A stretch of DNA of 64,000 nucleotides from UBA5951 sp009936885 (GCA_937996625.1 CALKVA010000002.1:4187-68186); one strand, 5' to 3'; positions 55,555 to 63,516 are shown, counted from the first letter of the stretch. Notes: a model not told the origin generated them from the letters alone. A program made the numbers and translations.

Positions 55555-57042
55555 TTATCTTGCTCCGATAAGGGCATTTGCAGCCCCTATTCCCGATGAA
55601 ATTACATCACCGCTATAGACGCCAAATATCATGATCACGGCAACCATCAACCAAACCGGCACATAGGCTGATGCAGGTTCTTTGTTAATTTTCAGCGGTT
55701 GAACTGGCTCCTTTAACCACATAACTTCAAATATCTTCCACAGATATAACACAGAAAACACACTGCTTAATGCAATTAACGCAACGTAAAAGCCGTTCCC
55801 TGTTTCAAAAATGGCTTTGAACAAATAGAGCTTTGAGATAAACCCAGCTGTTAGCGGAACTCCTATCAAGGCAAGCCCTGCCATCACAAAACCTGCAAAG
55901 GTTATTGGCATCTGCCTTCCGACACCTTGCATAGATGACATTGTAGCTCTAGAGCCAATGCCTAATGCAAATATGCCAACTGCCATAAATAAGGCACCTT
56001 TTATCAAAGCATGATTGATTATATGTATAAATCCAGCTGAAATGCCGGAATGGCTATTAAGCGAAAACGCAAAAGTGATATATCCGATTTGCGCGATAGA
56101 AGATAACGCAAATAGACGTTTGAAATCTGACTGATAAATAGCCGCTATCGTTCCATAGAAAATAGCAAGAACAGAAACCGGCATTAATATATATAACAAA
56201 AAGAAATCAACTAATTGGGTTATATCTATAAAAATTCCAAATGACAGACGGGCAAAATAATATATCGCAACTTTAGTAGCAACTGCTGCTAGAAGCGACG
56301 ATACTGCAGATGGCGCATAGCTATAAGCCGCAGGCATCCAGATATGCACTGGAAACACCCCTGCTTTTACCATTATACCAGCAAGCATGAATGCAAGCCC
56401 GGTTATCGCAGCCTGGTTTGTTCCTAACTCGTTGAGCCTATCTGAGATATCTATCAAGTTTAATGAGCCAGTTGCAGCATATAAATACCCAACACCAATT
56501 ACGTAAAATGTCGCTCCAATTGCCCCAATTATGAGATAATTATACGCCGCAAGCAAAGCGCGTCTATCATGACCAGCCCCAAGTGCGATAAGGGTAATCG
56601 AGCTTAATGCTGAAATTTCCAAAAATACAAAAAGGTTAAACGCATCTCCAGTCATGGCAAGGCCAAATAAACTTGCAATCGCCAAAAGCCAAACTGCATA
56701 GGCTTTTGGCAAATCTTCAACTGCTATTTCACGCGCTAACATGGTATAAGCATACAAAGTTGCTATTACAGAAACAAAGGCGACCAGCAACACCAGATAG
56801 ACATTAGCACTATCTAATACGAAGACGATTCCCCATGGTGGCTCCCAGCCCCCAAAGGCATAGCTCAAAGCCTGAGTGGAGGATATAATGCCAACCAACT
56901 CAAACGCCATATAAAGACAAATCAGAGTAGTAAGAAATGCAATGCCCCACCCAATTCTAGCAGAAGGTAGAAGCGATACCACAGCAGATGCCAAAAGAGG
57001 AATGGCAACAAGCAATGCAGGAATGTTATCTAATATCAGCAT
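55555..57042 (-). CDS. mnhD: Mrp/Mnh-type antiporter large subunit D (first)
   Basis: 495-residue MrpD/NuoM-like protein. Seen: NLFVFLEISALSSITLIALG, GIMVKAGVFPVHIWMPAAYSY (Lys in the channel helix), and FIHIINHALIKGALFMAVG. Closest of the three large subunits to canonical MnhD because it directly follows the NuoK-like MnhC. Confidence 0.92.
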   Translation of the reverse strand: MLILDNIPALLVAIPLLASAVVSLLPSARIGWGIAFLTTLICLYMAFELVGIISSTQALSYAFGGWEPPWGIVFVLDSANVYLVLLVAFVSVIATLYAYTMLAREIAVEDLPKAYAVWLLAIASLFGLAMTGDAFNLFVFLEISALSSITLIALGAGHDRRALLAAYNYLIIGAIGATFYVIGVGYLYAATGSLNLIDISDRLNELGTNQAAITGLAFMLAGIMVKAGVFPVHIWMPAAYSYAPSAVSSLLAAVATKVAIYYFARLSFGIFIDITQLVDFFLLYILMPVSVLAIFYGTIAAIYQSDFKRLFALSSIAQIGYITFAFSLNSHSGISAGFIHIINHALIKGALFMAVGIFALGIGSRATMSSMQGVGRQMPITFAGFVMAGLALIGVPLTAGFISKLYLFKAIFETGNGFYVALIALSSVFSVLYLWKIFEVMWLKEPVQPLKINKEPASAYVPVWLMVAVIMIFGVYSGDVISSGIGAANALIGAR

Positions 57043-57455
57043 TATACCGGGCTATCTTCTTTAGTAACTTCAATTTGTATATCTTTAAGGCCGTCTTCTT
57101 TTTTAAGTGCCAGTAATTTATGTTCTTCTATCGATTTAAAGGCTTCTTGTATCCGCACCACTAATGCTAGCCCAAGTGCGTTGGTGGCAACCCCAACCAC
57201 AATTGCGGTAAGTATAAGAACATGGGGTAGCGGGTTTGAATATACCGTATCTTCGACACCTGTCAGTATAGGGGCTGTTCCCCCTGAAACCTTACCAAGA
57301 GAGATATAGAAAATAAAAACCGAGCTTTGAAAGATGGATAGACCAACGAGCTTTTTTATAAAATTCTGGTTACTAATAATAATATAGAGACCTGCCATCA
57401 TTAGCATAATAACAATAATATAATTCCAATATAACACGATTAGATTGATACTCAT
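57042..57455 (-). CDS. mnhC: Mrp/Mnh antiporter subunit C (NuoK-like)
   Basis: 137 residues, three membrane helices. Seen: the NuoK/MnhC pattern with GLYIIISNQNFIKKLVGLSI, VFIFYISLG and DTVYSNPLPHVLILTAIVVG. Overlaps mnhB by 4 nt and mnhD by one base. The charged C-terminal tail of about 30 residues is longer than in most MnhC. Confidence 0.92.
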   Translation of the reverse strand: MSINLIVLYWNYIIVIMLMMAGLYIIISNQNFIKKLVGLSIFQSSVFIFYISLGKVSGGTAPILTGVEDTVYSNPLPHVLILTAIVVGVATNALGLALVVRIQEAFKSIEEHKLLALKKEDGLKDIQIEVTKEDSPV

Positions 57456-57874
57456 TTGTGTGGTTTAAACCCCGCAAAGGCGTTAAATAATCCAAGCATA
57501 ACGGCAAATACGGTTAATCCGACACCTAATTCAACAATGATTATCCCTAAATGTTGAGCCTTATAAATTTTATAGGCAAACGGACTATAATCCAAATAAT
57601 TCGCGCCAAATAGGATTGAGGCAATGCCTGTGCCGCCAAAAACCAAAACACCTAGCGCCATAACCGAGCGAATAATCCAGTCAGGCATAAGTTTTCTGCC
57701 TTCTTCCAGACCATAGATCATAGAGTAAAGAATGAAAGCGGCGGCAACAATAACGCCAGCCTGAAATCCCCCTCCGGGTCCATAATCTCCATGAAATTGA
57801 ACATATAGACCATATATAATAATAGGCCCGAACAAGATTTTGCTAACGATTTTGAAAACCGGATTATCACGCAT
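57452..57874 (-). CDS. mnhB: Mrp/Mnh antiporter subunit B
   Basis: 140 residues from ATG 57874, which has AGGAG about 9 nt upstream and overlaps the upstream stop by 8 nt (ATGCGTGA); a longer frame from 57892 adds six residues without better support. Seen: YGLYVQFHGDYGPGGGFQAGV, the MnhB signature loop, and four hydrophobic segments. Confidence 0.92.
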   Translation of the reverse strand: MRDNPVFKIVSKILFGPIIIYGLYVQFHGDYGPGGGFQAGVIVAAAFILYSMIYGLEEGRKLMPDWIIRSVMALGVLVFGGTGIASILFGANYLDYSPFAYKIYKAQHLGIIIVELGVGLTVFAVMLGLFNAFAGFKPHK

Positions 57875-58469
57875 CTCTGGTCTCCTCATCAAACTTTGCA
57901 GTTTGATTATCTGACGATGTTGCAGATTGCTTGAAACGCATAGAAAGAGTAGAGCCTGTTAGCAAAATAATTACGCCTAAGCCAGCGGTAAACACAACGA
58001 CTGTCTCCCCTAATGTATCAAAACCCCGATAGCTGGCTAGTACATTGGTAACAACGTTGGGAATATGAAATAAGGGATAGCTCTCTTCGATATAGCGTGG
58101 TGCAACATGGAGATGTGCAGGTGCATTCGGATCTCCAAATTCAGGTAATGCAAAAGCGGCGATTATAAGCATCAATCCAACAATACCGCATAAAAACAAA
58201 CTCCAAACTGGATATCGTGTTTCATGTGCCTCTTCGACTGGTAAATAGCGTAATGCCGCCAGAAATAGAATGGTAGATATCCCAGAGCCCACCGCCGCCT
58301 CTGTAAAAGCGACATCCACCGCATCCATATTTACAAAAATGGCGGCTGCTGTTAGCGAATAAGCGCCCGACAAAGCCACAATTCCTATAAGGCGCCTCAG
58401 ACGCATAATATAGAATGTGATAATGACCAAAAGCGATACCAGAAAAACATTGACCCAAAGTTCAATCAT
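57867..58469 (-). CDS. Mrp subunit A C-terminal module (DUF4040/MbhD-MbhE-like) as a separate gene
   Basis: 200-residue membrane protein matching the C-terminal DUF4040 plus MbhE-like part normally fused to the end of MrpA. Seen: RRLIGIVALSGAYSLTAAAI, AVDVAFTEAAVGSGISTILF and, in the second half, NVLASYRGFDTLGETVVVFTAG. The N-terminal antiporter domain of MrpA is not fused here; its place may be taken by the extra large subunits downstream. Confidence 0.85.
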   Translation of the reverse strand: MIELWVNVFLVSLLVIITFYIMRLRRLIGIVALSGAYSLTAAAIFVNMDAVDVAFTEAAVGSGISTILFLAALRYLPVEEAHETRYPVWSLFLCGIVGLMLIIAAFALPEFGDPNAPAHLHVAPRYIEESYPLFHIPNVVTNVLASYRGFDTLGETVVVFTAGLGVIILLTGSTLSMRFKQSATSSDNQTAKFDEETRDA

Positions 58470-58806
58470 TAGGCTCTCCTGTATCCTCAGGCTTACCCTT
58501 TAAGTTACGTGCCTTAGGATCTACGCCAAATTTATGTGCCATCATTGCTATCGCATGCCCTGAAATGGGACTGGTAAAAAATAGAAAGAAAACAATCAAT
58601 GCTAATTTAGCAGACGTAAGAGACAAACCCGCCTGAAGCATCATGCCTAATACAATAAAACCAACGCCTGCAGTATCGATTATTCCAGCAGCATGGATTC
58701 TGCTATATACATCTGGTAATCTTAACAAGCCTAGACTTCCGGTGATGAGTGCCGCAGTGCCAATAACAAAGCACAAGATAGACGAGATATCTAATATCAA
58801 GCTCAT
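58462..58806 (-). CDS. mnhG: Mrp/Mnh antiporter subunit G
   Basis: 114 residues with three helices and the MnhG signature RLPDVYSRIHAAGIIDTAGV, followed by TSPISGHAIAMMAHKFG. Overlaps mnhF by 4 nt and the DUF4040 gene by 8 nt. Confidence 0.93.
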   Translation of the reverse strand: MSLILDISSILCFVIGTAALITGSLGLLRLPDVYSRIHAAGIIDTAGVGFIVLGMMLQAGLSLTSAKLALIVFFLFFTSPISGHAIAMMAHKFGVDPKARNLKGKPEDTGEPND

Positions 58807-59075
58807 ACCACATCCTCGTCGCTGGCATCTGAGCTGCGATAAAACCGAAGGATAGCAAGTGTGCCAAGAAAATTCAGCACGGCATATAAAATTGAAATAT
58901 CCACAAACTCTGGTCTGCCTAATGCAAACCCATGCAATGAGATGCCTAAAATGATGATTGTGCCGACGCTATTTACAGCTAAAATCCTATCAAAAGCAGA
59001 AGGCCCACTTGCTGCTCTCGCAACAAGCATTACTATACAAACAGCACAGGCAATAAGAACAGCAACAAACATCAT
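58803..59075 (-). CDS. mnhF: Mrp/Mnh antiporter subunit F
   Basis: 90 residues, three helices, with the MnhF pattern VARAASGPSAFDRILAVNSVG and DISILYAVLNFLGTLAILRF. Overlaps mnhE and mnhG by 4 nt each. Confidence 0.93.
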   Translation of the reverse strand: MMFVAVLIACAVCIVMLVARAASGPSAFDRILAVNSVGTIIILGISLHGFALGRPEFVDISILYAVLNFLGTLAILRFYRSSDASDEDVV

Positions 59076-59575
59076 AATGCCAGCTTCGTTACTTTTTTAT
59101 CCATAGTGCCAGAGCGCACATCATCACCCATCTCAGCTGTTAGCGCATGCACAAGGAAAATATTCTCATTTATCGAAACTGTAACAGTACCTGGGGTTAG
59201 GGTTATAGAATTTGCATAATTAGCAAGCCCATTTTCATTTTTCTGAGTTGCCTTTACTGAAAAAATCTCAGGATCAAATTTGTTCATCCATATTGCTTTT
59301 GCAGTAGCGATATTTGATTTTAAAATTTCACCGCCAAGCCATATCCAATAGACAGGAACCTTTACAAACAGCTGCTCTGGCCTTAACTCCCCATTGAAAA
59401 AATTACTATTCCAAGTAAGAAAAACAACAAATGTACAGCTAATAACACCAAACCAAAGTAACAAGGGTGTATAGTGACCAGACAGCACAAGCCATAAGAT
59501 AATTATCAATCCCGTATAGGCTATTACAGACAAACTACCTGTTACTTGTTTCTGTTTTGATACTTTGGGTTTCAT
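59072..59575 (-). CDS. mnhE: Mrp/Mnh antiporter subunit E
   Basis: 167 residues. Seen: hydrophobic N-terminal part, PVYWIWLGGEILKSNIATAK and the soluble C-terminal NSITLTPGTVTVSI pattern of MnhE. First gene of a ten-gene minus-strand operon (mnhE-F-G-DUF4040-B-C-D-D-small-D), with the deacetylase-like gene behind it. The operon promoter must lie in the 59576-59820 AT-rich gap. Confidence 0.93.
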   Translation of the reverse strand: MKPKVSKQKQVTGSLSVIAYTGLIIILWLVLSGHYTPLLLWFGVISCTFVVFLTWNSNFFNGELRPEQLFVKVPVYWIWLGGEILKSNIATAKAIWMNKFDPEIFSVKATQKNENGLANYANSITLTPGTVTVSINENIFLVHALTAEMGDDVRSGTMDKKVTKLAL

Positions 59576-59824
59576 TATGTGTGCATTACCTAATTTTAAG
59601 CTAAAACCAACCAGTTAAATTAATGCCACTAGCTTAACGTTTATGCATTGATAAGCAAGATTGATTTGTGTTTTTTTAACACAATTTTATATTTTTTAAT
59701 AATATGACTTATTCTGTTTTAGATTTTTATGAAATACTGTTGAAAGAAAAAATATTAATTCTTTTTTAATCCATAGTTTTTTACTATGTTGTCTTAAATT
59801 TTTGTGAAATCGGGGGATTAAAAA

Positions 59825-59962
59825 ATGGATTCGGAAAACAAACAACAGCGTCCACCAAATGTTCCAGAGGAAAATGTGTATAAATCAGTTCACTGGTCAA
59901 TTATCTTGGCCTATGGCATTGCCGCTGCTGCTATTTACCTTTTATTATCATCTGCAACCTAA
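59825..59962 (+). CDS. 45-residue single-helix membrane protein
   Basis: An intact short gene in the 469-base gap between mnhE and the SufU-like gene: ATG at 59825 preceded by GGGGGA 7 nt away, ending in TAA. The product is a charged/proline N-terminus (MDSENKQQRPPNVPEEN) and one C-terminal membrane helix (SIILAYGIAAAAIYLLL). No family recognised. The rest of the gap (59576-59820) is AT-rich and holds a small 6-bp inverted repeat, CATAGT/ACTATG, near 59772-59788. Confidence 0.62.
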   Translation: MDSENKQQRPPNVPEENVYKSVHWSIILAYGIAAAAIYLLLSSAT

Positions 59963-60044
59963 AATTTTCTTTAATATCTACAGAATTTAATGATAAATTA
60001 TACCCATTGTATGAATTTATTATGGGGTAGAAAAGGTCATTACG

Positions 60045-60464
60045 ATGCAAGAGATATATCAAAGCCAGATATTGGATCTTGCTAAAACTGTAAGGCAGTC
60101 AAAATATATTTCCAAGCCTACCCATTGGGGGGAAAAAAATAATCCCGTTTGCGGAGATAAAGTAACTATCACTTTAGTTGTTGATAAGGCAATTATCAGT
60201 GATATTCATTTTGTTGTTCGCGGCTGTGCATTGTGCGAGGCAGGTGCAGGATTATTGGGCAAAACGGTAATTGGCAAAAATATAGATGATTTGAACAGGT
60301 TAAAAGATAACATGTCTGACTATCTTTTAAGAGATCAACCTGCACCAGACAGCGCTTCTTTATGCTTTGAGCCTGTGAAAAAAATCAAAAACAGAATAAC
60401 ATGCGTGTTGCTAGCATTTGAGGCAGCATCACAGCTTATCCCGGCAGAAAATACATCACGTTGA
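60045..60464 (+). CDS. SufU/IscU-like iron-sulfur cluster scaffold protein
   Basis: 139 residues of the NifU_N scaffold fold. Seen: three conserved cysteines in NPVCGDKVTI, GCALCEAGAG (with an additional Cys) and RITCVLLAFEA, with the metal/cluster Asp in CGDK. No suf or isc genes adjoin it. It is separated by 43 bases from the stop of a small minus-strand gene, and an iron-uptake gene lies beyond. Cluster assembly or transfer is the likely role. Confidence 0.85.
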   Translation: MQEIYQSQILDLAKTVRQSKYISKPTHWGEKNNPVCGDKVTITLVVDKAIISDIHFVVRGCALCEAGAGLLGKTVIGKNIDDLNRLKDNMSDYLLRDQPAPDSASLCFEPVKKIKNRITCVLLAFEAASQLIPAENTSR

Positions 60465-60507
60465 TAGAGTAGTTATTTCAATTAGTCGGTGAATAGATTA
60501 AGCAAAC

Positions 60508-60606
60508 TCATTCAGGGTCAACTGATAATTTTCCAAATGCCCAAATTCCTATAACAAGGAATAAAATAAATCCGATGACTAGATATAATCCAATTGTAGA
60601 GCCCAT
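60508..60606 (-). CDS. 32-residue single-helix membrane protein downstream of fbpA
   Basis: Short intact gene on the minus strand: GGGGA lies 7 nt before the ATG at 60606 and TGA ends it. The product is almost entirely one helix (MGSTIGLYLVIGFILFLVIG then IWAFGKLSVDPE). It lies 106 nt after fbpA on the same strand. No family recognised; a small subunit or regulator of an iron or respiratory complex is possible. Confidence 0.55.
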   Translation of the reverse strand: MGSTIGLYLVIGFILFLVIGIWAFGKLSVDPE

Positions 60607-60712
60607 TTTTTTCCCCAGACCAGATAGACGAGTGAACAACACAGAGGCATATTAATAGCTCTTATGCATCTCTTCAAGTAGTGATTAGTAGTTGGGCTAA
60701 AAATAAATCTAG

Positions 60713-61723
60713 CTACCAACCAGTCTCGTTGATAATGCGTTGGGCCAGCGGGCTTTCATCTGCAATAATACTCATCGGCAAATCATCCATTTTAAACGAC
60801 CCCCAAGACGCAACCTCCTCGCTGTAATCAGAATCAGGATTTACCGGATATTCAAAGTTTACCTGTGTATAGATAAGCTGGGCTTCTTTTGAGGTCAGCC
60901 ATTCTAGAAATTCTCTTGCAATTTGCTTTTTCTTCGATGCCTCCAGAATACCCGCAGCAGAAATATTCATGTGCTGTCCACGACCTTCTTGATTAAAAAA
61001 GACAATTTCCATTGAATCAGCCCATTCTTTTTGTTCTGGTTGTTCTTTGGAAAACTTCATTTTTCCAAAATAGTAAGTATTCATTAATACTACATCACAC
61101 TGGCCTGTGAATATTGCCTTTGCTTGTGCGCGATCATTTCCCTGAGGTCGCCTTGCAAGATTATCAACAAACCCATTCACCCATTTTTTTGCTTCTTCAG
61201 CACCATTGTGGGCTATTAAAGAAGCTAATAGCGCACGATTATACACATGGCTTCCTTTTCGCGAACAAACCTTGCCTTTCCAATTTGGTAATGCAAGCTC
61301 TTCTATTGTGGTTATTGCTTCTTTTCCAACGCGCTCTTTTGATACAGCAATTATTCGTGCGCGTAGCGATAATGCTGTCCATTTATCGCTTGCATCGCGA
61401 AGATGCGCTGGAACATTGTTTTGTATAATCTTAGATTGAAGGGGTGCTAGCAGGTCTGTATCTGCCAACTCTTTTATGCGGCTAATATCAACTGTTAACA
61501 CAATATCAGCCTTTGTGTACTCGCCTTCAGACTGAATTCTGGTTGCTAGGCCTTGGGGAGCGTAAACTGTCTGAAATTCAATACCAGTCTTCTCAGTATA
61601 GGCCTTTAAAATAGGGGCAAGCAAAAGGGGTTGCCTGTGCGTATATATCCCGATGGATTCTGCGAAAACCATATTGCTATACAAAATCATAGCCACCAAA
61701 AAAAAGTACAAAACCCCAACCAT
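60713..61723 (-). CDS. fbpA: Fe(3+) ABC transporter substrate-binding protein (FbpA/FutA-like)
   Basis: Periplasmic ferric-binding protein, 336 residues. Seen: signal peptide (about residues 1-21, ending VFAES), GIYTHRQPLLLAPILKAY, the iron-ligand region with paired tyrosines TYYFGKMKF, and a typical SBP C-terminal helix. AGGAG lies 9 nt before the ATG. The permease and ATPase are not in the window, so it is an orphan binding protein here. Two Fur-box-like operators sit directly upstream. Confidence 0.9.
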   Translation of the reverse strand: MVGVLYFFLVAMILYSNMVFAESIGIYTHRQPLLLAPILKAYTEKTGIEFQTVYAPQGLATRIQSEGEYTKADIVLTVDISRIKELADTDLLAPLQSKIIQNNVPAHLRDASDKWTALSLRARIIAVSKERVGKEAITTIEELALPNWKGKVCSRKGSHVYNRALLASLIAHNGAEEAKKWVNGFVDNLARRPQGNDRAQAKAIFTGQCDVVLMNTYYFGKMKFSKEQPEQKEWADSMEIVFFNQEGRGQHMNISAAGILEASKKKQIAREFLEWLTSKEAQLIYTQVNFEYPVNPDSDYSEEVASWGSFKMDDLPMSIIADESPLAQRIINETGW

Positions 61724-61735
61724 GATTTTTCTCCT

Positions 61736-61804
61736 TTTCTATATGTTCTAATTATTCAATAATGATAATGATTATCATTATTGAATAATTAGAACATATA
61801 GAAA
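61736..61804. promoter_or_regulatory. Perfect 34-bp-arm palindrome centred on a Fur box upstream of fbpA
   Basis: The 69 bases form two perfectly complementary 34-bp arms around one central base (61770). The centre, 61764-61782, matches the 19-bp Fur consensus at 17 positions (GATAATGATTATCATTATT). It sits 12 nt before the fbpA ATG, covering the likely -10 and start point. Iron-dependent repression by Fur or a relative (Mur, Irr) is inferred; which regulator cannot be told. Confidence 0.85.
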
Positions 61805-61814
61805 TGAATGTCAA
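61785..61814 (-). promoter_or_regulatory. fbpA: Candidate fbpA promoter between the two Fur boxes
   Basis: On the minus strand TTGACA (61809-61814) is a perfect -35 and AATTAT (61785-61790) is a 4-of-6 -10, separated by 18 nt. The -35 lies between the two operators and the -10 and start fall inside the palindrome, the geometry expected for repression by occlusion. Confidence 0.5.
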
Positions 61815-61823
61815 TTGTTATTT

Positions 61824-61844
61824 GATTATGATAATCATTATCAT
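61824..61844. promoter_or_regulatory. Second Fur-box-like operator upstream of fbpA
   Basis: Positions 61824-61842 (GATTATGATAATCATTATC) match the classical 19-bp Fur consensus at 18 of 19 positions; 61828-61844 is a perfect 8-bp inverted repeat around one base. It lies 66 bp upstream of the first operator, about six helical turns, beyond the candidate -35. Confidence 0.8.
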
Positions 61845-61859
61845 TTATATAATAATTTG

Positions 61860-62043
61860 GCAAATATTACTTTGAATTAAATAACACTGAAAAATGCGAG
61901 AAGCCATTATTGCAACAGAGCCTGATTATATTGTCTGGTCTTTACGTTTAACCACAAGAAGCCTGAAAACATTTTTTTGTTCATAACCGTTAATGCATTT
62001 AACGTACGGGTTAATCCAAAGATTCAAGTGCAATACCAGTATT
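61860..62043. other. Non-coding stretch, no feature recognised
   Basis: About 180 bases between the iron operators and the band-7 fragment. I see no convincing reading frame, tRNA or repeat, apart from a short near-palindrome around 62004-62020. Confidence 0.5.
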
Positions 62044-62160
62044 TCAATGCCACGCAACTCTATCTAAACATGGAATTATTAGAGATAAACCAGCTTTTAA
62101 TGTTCGAGAATATTTACCCAATCTCTCTTTAACAAATACATCAGATTGAGGCACAATTTG
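62044..62160 (-). pseudogene. Band-7/SPFH (stomatin-like) gene fragment
   Basis: Minus-strand reading gives IQIVPQSDVFVKERLGKYSRTLKAGLSLIIPC followed by LDRVAW and a stop, the start of a QmcA/stomatin-type SPFH domain (IVPQ..V.ERLGKY.RTL.PGL..IIP..DRVA). Only about 38 codons remain. The upstream membrane anchor is replaced by sequence from a different gene, and the rest of the SPFH domain is gone. A relic of a deletion. Confidence 0.75.
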
Positions 62161-62542
62161 TATACCAAGCCTCAGTATTATTAAACCAAACAACCTTAGC
62201 TTCAACGAGCGCGGTCCACTCATTTCTATTTTTGATGTAAATAAGCCCATCAGGTCTATCTTTACGATTTTCAGGAATCTTGTTTAATGAAACCTCGGTA
62301 TAAGTCTCGAATTGAGTTTTATCATTAATCGAGATACCCGTATCTTTTATTAGCTCCGGAAGTATTTGAGGTATAACTTTGAAAACTGCTAACACGGTTG
62401 ATGTTGCAATTTGCTCTTTATTAGAAATTTTTAAAGATGAAAATAAACGAGCTTTAGAACCCCTTTTCAATTTAGTTGGTAAACCATTTTGTTTCTCACC
62501 TTTAGTTATTTCCGACGTTTTCAAGAGCCCTAGCAACTTCAT
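62141..62542 (-). pseudogene. Truncated PD-(D/E)XK-nuclease-like gene fused to the SPFH relic
   Basis: 133 codons with LPTKLKRGSKARLFSSLK and, at the end, RPDGLIYIKNRNEWTALVEAKV, which has the D...ExK pattern of PD-(D/E)XK nucleases. It matches, from memory, the first third of a roughly 300-residue family found in mobile regions. After EAKV the frame runs into the SPFH fragment and stops within about 15 codons. The exact start is uncertain (ATG 62542 or TTG 62524). Probably inactive. Confidence 0.6.
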
Positions 62543-62870
62543 CTCTAAGTATATGTTGATAATATCCCGTATCAGCTTCTATTGCTTCACTATTAGCCTT
62601 AGTAAGAATTGTAATCCAAAGAGGTTCTCCATTGGAATAGGTTCCTTCAGGCATTACTCCTAAAAATTCGGCTATTTTACGGCCGAGAGTTCCGTATTGG
62701 CTGTTTGCTGCAGAAAAATGTTTGTATCCAGCTGCCTCTGCCAGTTGTAAAGAAGTTAATTTACGTTGAGGGGCTCTATAATGCGCTTTCAACATATCCC
62801 AATGGCCACTTGGTAAATTTAGATGATTTAGGGCCTCTGTAAACTCGTCTGCTGTTGGAATGCCATTCAT
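62502..62870 (-). CDS. Hypothetical protein of a mobile-region family
   Basis: About 122 residues from ATG 62870. Seen: LPSGHWDMLKAHYRAPQRKL, TSLQLAEAAGYKHFSAANSQ and YGTLGRKIAEFLGV, then a C-terminal DEVARALENVG. This is a recurring helical family of unknown function, seen next to HNH or restriction-type genes. It overlaps the start of the nuclease-like gene by about 40 nt, which suggests coupled translation. An in-frame extension to 62948 leads to an upstream TAG (see the next gene). Confidence 0.65.
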   Translation of the reverse strand: MNGIPTADEFTEALNHLNLPSGHWDMLKAHYRAPQRKLTSLQLAEAAGYKHFSAANSQYGTLGRKIAEFLGVMPEGTYSNGEPLWITILTKANSEAIEADTGYYQHILRDEVARALENVGNN

Positions 62871-62948
62871 TCTTTTTTTGCGCTCTCTGATTTTGAGAGA
62901 GATATCATATTTTCGGCCTGCTCGGTCGCCTCTTTCAGAGACATGCAA

Positions 62949-63065
62949 CTACCAGGTCCTACTGTTTTTTTTGTTCTGGTCAAGTATGATGAATTTAAAT
63001 TCTTCGGATACTTCTACAATTTTAATATTGTATCTTCCGATATTATAATCTTTGACTGTTTTCAT
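62949..63065 (-). CDS. 38-residue ORF ending in an in-frame TAG ahead of the mobile-region gene
   Basis: ATG at 63065 to TAG at 62949: MKTVKDYNIGRYNIKIVEVS and on to NKKNSRTW. The same frame continues past the TAG into LHVSERGDRAGRKYDISLKI and the next gene without another stop. It may be a separate small protein or the 5' part of a gene broken by a nonsense mutation. No family assigned. Confidence 0.45.
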   Translation of the reverse strand: MKTVKDYNIGRYNIKIVEVSEEFKFIILDQNKKNSRTW

Positions 63066-63165
63066 TTTTTCTTTCTAGTAAGTTTTTAGTACAATTTTTC
63101 AAAATCATAGTAAATTTGTCAATAATACTAAAATTTTTTTTGAAATCAGTTAACCATATGCACTT

Positions 63166-63402
63166 TTTTTTAAGCTTAGAGAAAAATGCAGCCTAAAGTT
63201 TCTTTGGTGGCATGACCTTCGAAGAACCTGGGCAACGATGGCGGCAAGAGAGCTAGTCGATATGATACAAATTTCTAGACAACTCGGTCACGCGAATATG
63301 AGAATTACCGAAGAGCATTACGCTGATTACCATCCTGATTATATGGGTCAAGCGAGCGACCATTCCAGCCAAATGTTAAAGAATTTCCTAAAACCGCAGT
63401 GA
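63166..63402 (+). pseudogene. Tyrosine recombinase (integrase) C-terminal fragment
   Basis: The plus strand encodes HDLRRTWATMAARELVDMIQ, ISRQLGHANMRITEEHYADY and a tail ending LKPQ before TGA at 63400. It carries the HxxR box (HDLRR), the LGH box and the catalytic Tyr (EEHYADY) of phage/island integrases. The N-terminal arm- and core-binding domains and the first catalytic Arg are missing; no start codon is near. It ends 65 bases before the tRNA-Glu fragment, the normal place for an island integrase. Confidence 0.82.
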
Positions 63403-63467
63403 GTGCCTAAAAAATCAGGCAAAAATCAGGCAAAACACCCTAACCCATTGAAATAATTCATTTTCTG

Positions 63468-63516
<49 letters not shown>

